This document shows, piece by piece, positions 59,260-64,000 of a DNA stretch of 64,000 nucleotides. The number at the start of each line of letters is the position of its first letter. The first letter of the stretch is position 1. Source of the stretch: Hermodice carunculata (Eukaryota > Annelida > Polychaeta > Eunicida > Amphinomidae); assembly GCA_964020975.1 (NCBI GenBank), contig OZ026628.1, positions 50,347,336 through 50,411,335 of the forward strand, written 5' to 3'. The position numbers and the translations under genes are program-made. Below the pieces are notes generated by a model. The model saw only the letters and a list, made by a program, of their open reading frames with translations, searched no databases and had not been told where the DNA came from.

Positions 59260-61500
59260 TGTAGAAGATGGATGTAACCTTTTTCCTGGGAATACAAATC
59301 TTCATCACAACTGCAAAGGTGGACTTTGTTTTTATTCTCTACCACTTGAGCTATCTCCCCAAAGTGTATGACAGTTTGATCCCACAGTTGGTTTCTGACC
59401 TGAAATCCGTCTTTAATCAGCTTACTAAAACACGAGATCATAGTGGCTACAGATGAAGAGATCGAACATGAGAAATATTTCTATGAAATACAATCAAAAG
59501 ACGTGGAAGCTTTAAATTTGGCATGAAGTGTTAAGCAAAATGTTACAGCACAAATATCATCCTAGGTTGACACTCAAGACATAGCAAGTTTTTGTTGTCT
59601 TCCGAAGTTGGATTGAAAGCCTTTTGCAGAGATCTACAAGAGTATTTTACTTTCATAAAAAGTTTCAAAGCTAGTGTTGATAAAATATGTAGTGATTCAG
59701 ATGCGTATCTAGCGCATTTGTTACCACATACTACCGGTGAAGCACATCAAGCCATACTTTCGAGTTTGTATGTTGGCGGCGAAAGTGGTTATAAACAGGC
59801 TTTGAAATCTTTGAACTATGTTTATGGGTCAAAGCATCGGGGACTGAACAAATAATAACACTACACAAGTCAAAACCGGTTAATGGCCAGTTGCGCACGT
59901 CTTGCTCAGGTGAGCTGCAGTCATGTAGTGATCTCAAAATCACATAATCAACGCTCAAACCTGGGTTCAGGTTGCTAGGATTTGGGTTTCCGAGGGTCAG
60001 ATTCATCACAGATTGTGTGATCACAGCTTATGCTTTGTTTAACAATACCTTTTCCCATTATGTACAAGGGCACGGAAGGGTTTCTCAGTACAAATCTTTA
60101 TTTAGACCAGAATCACACATTTTTCTTCTAGCCACATTCAAAGGGCACAGATACTGCATTACCGGGTCATTGCAAGCCATGGGAAAAACAGTGAATTTTT
60201 CGGAACTTGAAAAAGAAATTATATTAGAACTTGTGGAAAACAAGAAGGGGAAAGTGGAAGATAAACACAATGATGGCAAAATGATTGCCAAAAAAGAGGA
60301 GGCCTGGGATACCATAACCGAAACTTTCAATGCCAGGCATGGTGTACATAAACGCACCAAAGACCAATTAAAACCTGCTGGAGAAATCTGAACTTTGTCT
60401 AGCCTGTCACGTAGACTTTCCAGTAATGTCATTACTGCTGTTTTGTTCAGACGATATCTGGAAAAAAAATTCCTCTTCAGAATATTGTTCAAAAGGGCTA
60501 CTTCTATCCCGAATAACAGGTTCATTCCTTACACAACTTCAACAACTTCAATTTGCTTTAGCTGATTCAGGTATTTCTCCATTTTGACCTTCCTACACAG
60601 GAGAATGCCACAAATGAGAGCTTACAACTGTGTTAACCATGGCTTATAAGATGCCCCAACCCCAGATCAGAGTGATCCACAGCTTATAATCATTATGAAC
60701 TTTGACCACGGATTCTGCAATGGGTAACCTCTGCTTAACCAATGGTTAAGTTGTGATCAACTTGATCGTAGCTTGAGCAAGAAGTACGCAACTGGTCATA
60801 GAAGTGCCAGTGATATGCGCCTGTTCAGTCACAAGCTCAGAAATGCGTATCATGTTGTTGATAGCCTAGATAGCTTAGTGGAGGTCAATGCCCTAGTTAT
60901 TCTATTTGATATAACCTCTCGCTTCCCTAACTTTGTACAATATAGGTGGGCAAAGTAACAGCTTAAGTCTAAACGCTAGAATGACTGCTGTTTGGACTTC
61001 AAACCTTTAGTGGAATCTATTGAGTTAATTTCTGACGAAATGAATGACCCTTTGGTTGGGGCCATTGCTAGAGCATAAAGACAGCACCGTAACAAGGCAG
61101 CTACCTCTAATTAGCAAAGTTGAACAAAACAACCCGTCAATACGTCTCCTCGTCATGGAAGGTGACATGCGAATTCCGGCAACAGGGATTCAGGTTGGGC
61201 TGTTAACAGCGCAGCTGTCAGTTTTAAAGTGGGTGATGAAAATCCGCACATGCATGCTCCATGCATGTTATGTTCACAAAGGCATGCAATTGTTACGTGT
61301 CCGGACTTCAAGGCACTCAAGGTCAATGATCGAATCTTGTCTGTTGAAACAAATGTGACAGTTGTTTGCATGGTAATCATACTGTTTCAGAGTATACAAG
61401 CAAAAAATCGTTGCTTTGTCTGTCAAAAGAAGCATAGTACATTTTTACATACCGATCAAAACACATCAGTGTGTACATCAAATTCAAATGAATACTTCAT
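59260..61500 (+). pseudogene. BEL/Pao gag region with zinc knuckles, broken
   Basis: LKAFCRDLQEYFTFIKSF, SDAYLAHLLPHTTGEAHQ and YKQALKSLNYVYGSKH match the gag domain of BEL/Pao elements (LP..GEA..I, Y..A...L...YG). After the Harbinger piece gag resumes near 60,770 (MRLFSHKLRNAYHVV, NALVILFDITSRFPNFV). Cys/His knuckles follow: CMLCSQRHAIVTCPDF and CFVCQKKHSTFLH. Confidence 0.75.
60179..60540. pseudogene. PIF/Harbinger fragment: Myb-like protein and transposase start
   Basis: The plus frame from the ATG at 60,179 reads VNFSELEKEIILELVENKKG, KKEEAWDTITETFNARHG and RTKDQLK, the Myb/SANT-like DNA-binding protein of Harbinger elements, about 70 codons. On the minus strand ending near 60,400, FSRYRLNKTAVMTLLESLRDRLD is the N-terminal segment of a Harbinger transposase. 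The two face each other as in many Harbinger elements, but nearly all of the transposase is missing. Terminal repeats were not found; boundaries are about 59,860-60,760. Confidence 0.6.
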
Positions 61501-61920
61501 GCCAATTGTAAAAGTTAACGTAAATGATAAGGTATGCGCGATGCTGCTCTAGACACGTTTTCGAGTTACAGTTTCTGTACCAAAGAGCTATCTGATTGTC
61601 TTGGTTTGAAAGGTCAAACTTGCAATTATATTTTGAAAACTGTATCAGGGGAGAACTCTGTTGCTCACAAACAGGTTTCATTCAGGCTATCCTCTGGACC
61701 CGAGTCCATAGTGTTGTCTGGAGCTAAAGTTTTAGATAAGATTCAGGTGCTTTCCACCCGTGTGAATACAGAACAGTATACATATATACTTGACATTGAT
61801 GTCTGGGCAAAAGACTGTCACAAAGTCGATATTTTGATTGGCCAGGATTTTGCCGGTATGCTGAGCCCAATCGAGGTCAAGAGAGGTTTGCCTGGGCAAG
61901 CTTTTTTTAGTCCGTTATAA
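61500..61920 (+). pseudogene. BEL/Pao protease, broken
   Basis: An AMLLDTFSSYSF segment corresponds to the catalytic D-T-G-S region, followed by LSDCLGLKGQTCNYILKTV and the end block HKVDILIGQDFAGMLSP, the BEL signature 'vDiLIG.D'. The element's RT follows. Confidence 0.75.
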
Positions 61921-62099
61921 ATTTGGATGGACAGTTTCAAGGAGAAGTTGTAGTAGGTCTACAGCCGAAAAATAATTTGGTAGTTTTTAACTTTTTATTG
62001 ACTTCAACTTCCCTTGAGAATTCACATCATGACACTCTGCCAGTCAAGACCGGTAGTTTTTGGAATGAAAAGGAAAGTGATTTTGAGAGTGAAGGAAAG

Positions 62100-62720
62100 T
62101 CTGTCCTTGACAAAAATGGTCATTGACCTTTGGGACAAAACTTGTCAAAAAGTAAAAGGTCACTATCAACTACCAATACCATGGAAAGATCCAAATGAAA
62201 AGTTACCAAACAATTTCGATCTTGCACGTAAATGCCTTGAAAATTTAGTCAAGCATTTGAAGCATGACGACTTATTTTTTAGATATGATGCAGAGGTATC
62301 AAAGTTGTTACAATGCAGTTATGCAGAAATATTACCAAAAGAATCTGTGTCAATCCCTGGTCATGTGTGGTATCTTCCATATCATATGGTCTTAAACCCA
62401 AACAAACCAGAAAAGCTTCATGTAGATTTTGATCGTGATGCACGTTGTGAAGGCAAACGTTTGAATGACTGATGTTTGCAGGGTCCAGATTTAGTTACCA
62501 AACTGATGTCTGTCCTTTTGCGTTTTCGGCTTCATAGCTAAGCAATACAGGCTGACATAGTTGCCATCTACAATCAAGTGCTTATTCCTAGCTACGATCT
62601 TGATGCACTTCGCTTTTCTGGGGTAAAGAACAGATATATCATACATCTTAGGAATAAAATAAATATGAGAAGGAGGTACATGAAACCATAGTGGGCGTTC
62701 CTGCTGTTCTCCACACAGGT
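62100..62720 (+). pseudogene. BEL/Pao reverse transcriptase, broken
   Basis: GHYQLPIPWKDPNEKLPNNF, then LLQCSYAEILPKE, HVWYLPYHMVLNPNKPEK, LHVDFDRDARCEG, LQGPDLVTKLMSVLLRFR and LIPSYDLDALRFSG: the distinctive BEL/Pao RT series. The region containing the catalytic YVDD is not recognisable here. Confidence 0.75.
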
Positions 62721-62829
62721 GGTTTTGAACTGTCCAAATTTGTTATTAATTGTGAAAAATTAATTGCAGAAATTCCCGAAAGCCTTGGGGCAAAAGAAGT
62801 CCACGGATTCTCACATAGATCTACTAGTT

Positions 62830-63320
62830 GAGCCTTGGGTATAAAGTGGAAATGCGAAATAATGCATTCATGTTTTGCATCAGAGTATCACATATTTTGT
62901 GATTCTTCAGAAAGACTCTTCAGAGCCATTTTCTTTGTCCGATGTGTTAACGAGGAGGGACAAAGATTGTGTAAGCTTCTGATGAGTAAAACTCATGTAG
63001 TGCCGATAAACAGACATTATTCCACAATACCTAGGTTAGAGTTACTGGCAGAAAAATGCGGTGTTATGATATACAACACTGTCAAAAATGTATTGGACTT
63101 TGGTTCTGATACTCTGTCTTTCTTTTGGACAAATTCAAATATAGTGCTAGGTTACATCAAAAATAATACGCATAGATTTTGTGTTTTTGTTGAAAATAGA
63201 GCGAATGTCATTCGCTCAGTCACAAGCCCTAAGCGATGGCGGCACGTTTTGTCCAAAGAAAATATAACGGATTTTTTAACTCGACATGGAGCAATCTTCA
63301 AAAAAAACCGCAATTAAAGT
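62830..63320 (+). pseudogene. BEL/Pao RNase H region, broken
   Basis: YHIFCDSSERLFRAIFFVR, KTHVVPINRHYSTIPRLELL and FFWTNSNIVLGYIKNNTHRF, followed by RWRHVLSKENITDFLTR, are the conserved RNase H-to-integrase segments of BEL/Pao pol. Confidence 0.75.
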
Positions 63321-63479
63321 ATGGTGTGAAAGTCCGTCTTGGTTATATCAGCATTATCCTTAGTAGTTGGAGTCGAGAGGGGTTTTTCCTTGTGTTGAAA
63401 TTCAGCCAGATGACCCTGATGTTAGACAGGTCAAAAGTTGCGCAACTGAAATTCGTGTAGACTCTTAGCTGAACAGAAT

Positions 63480-64000
63480 AGTGAACCAATATTCATCTTG
63501 GTCCAAGTTAGTCAATGGTGCTGCTTGGATCCGAAGATTTGTTCTGTTCAAGACAAAACGGACCAGTGAACCAGGAGTATTAACTGCTGATGAGCGTCAA
63601 TGTGCAATTGACATTTTAATCAGACATGTTCAACAACAAGCTTATAATAGAGAAATTTCTGATTTAAAATCAGGTCAGGCGCTATTAAAATCAAACTCTA
63701 TTATTTTTCTTAAACCATTCTTGGATGAAAAAGGGATTATGCACGTAGGAAGTAGAGTAGGAAAACATCTAGTGCTTGTTCCTTACGACAGCACTGTGGC
63801 TGTGTCTGTTATACGTTTTTATATGAGAAAGGTCACCATGGTCTAGAATGGACTTATTACTTACACCTTATTTAAGGCCTTTTAGCTATGTTGGTATTGA
63901 TGTATTTGGGCCATATAATACACAAGTATATCGCTCACAAAGGAAGAGATATGGATGCATTTTTACTTGCATGACAAAAAGAGGGATATAGAAATGTTAT
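63480..64000 (+). pseudogene. BEL/Pao integrase, partial at window edge
   Basis: Frame from 63,481 has SKLVNGAAWIRRFV, LTADERQCAIDILIRHVQQ and KPFLDEKGIMHVGSRVGK, the N-terminal part of BEL integrases. Near 63,880-63,985 the core start is visible (FSYVGIDVFGPY, RKRYGCIFTCM). The remainder lies outside the window. Confidence 0.75.

Larger units (their letters stand above)
59250..64000 (+). mobile_element. BEL/Pao LTR retrotransposon fossil, runs off the window
   Basis: Plus-strand gag, zinc-knuckle, protease, reverse transcriptase, RNase H and integrase parts appear in BEL/Pao order. The left LTR is not delimited (it may lie in 58.9-59.2 kb) and the right end is beyond 64,000. Breaks are numerous, more than ten by eye, and a PIF/Harbinger fragment interrupts gag. 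Old, inactive copy. Confidence 0.85.

Overview
The window reads as repeat-rich, AT-rich DNA from an invertebrate animal. Evidence is the frequent AGGCCTA/TAGGCCTA words (which I associate with echinoderms and other marine deuterostomes), long simple-sequence arrays, and a mix of Polinton, Ty3/Gypsy, BEL/Pao, CR1-like LINE, piggyBac-, pogo- and Harbinger-type elements. A marine deuterostome, perhaps an echinoderm, is my best guess but is not proven. I see no bacterial operon, no rRNA, no convincing tRNA gene and no complete host gene.

Layout. 1-8 kb is mostly non-coding, with a decayed cysteine-rich ORF (1.28-1.64 kb), a ~145-bp-period repeat with nuclear-receptor half-sites (3.6-4.4 kb), an 88-bp tandem duplication and a perfect hairpin. 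8.0-15.5 kb is an old minus-strand Polinton/Maverick fossil (accessory protein, retroviral-type integrase, minor capsid, small basic protein, major capsid, adenain-like protease). It is interrupted by a TTAA-flanked piggyBac-like non-autonomous element (10,990-12,523) and by one member of a ~1-kb dispersed repeat whose sister lies inverted at 19.2-20.3 kb. 15.6-25.7 kb is simple repeats, dispersed repeats and a doubtful LTR remnant. 25.7-31.7 kb holds LINE remnants, into one of which a nearly full-length CR1-like LINE has inserted on the minus strand. 32.5-33.2 kb has two small divergent ORFs, one THAP-like.

33.6-49.9 kb is a large Ty3/Gypsy fossil. Its LTRs are very long (3.4 and 2.4 kb) and unequal because each carries a ~100-bp tandem repeat in the presumed transcribed leader, about 23 units against 13. 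Each LTR also has eight evenly spaced inverted CCAAT boxes just before a TATA box. A 4.6-kb CR1-like LINE sits in the integrase region with an 11-bp target duplication. That LINE has a 347-residue, highly hydrophobic N-terminal ORF ending in a 2A-like motif whose penultimate position is a TGA, then endonuclease and a reverse transcriptase lacking its catalytic core. A zinc-finger/coiled-coil ORF lies 3' of Gypsy pol.

50-56 kb contains a pogo-like MITE (50,182-51,000) and at least five copies of a repeat also seen at 17.7-18.8 kb. 56.5-58.9 kb is a deleted LTR element with a Gypsy-type integrase tail. 59.2 kb to the window end is a BEL/Pao fossil containing a PIF/Harbinger fragment. The genes form no host pathway; the region is a nest of transposons whose insertion order can be partly read.
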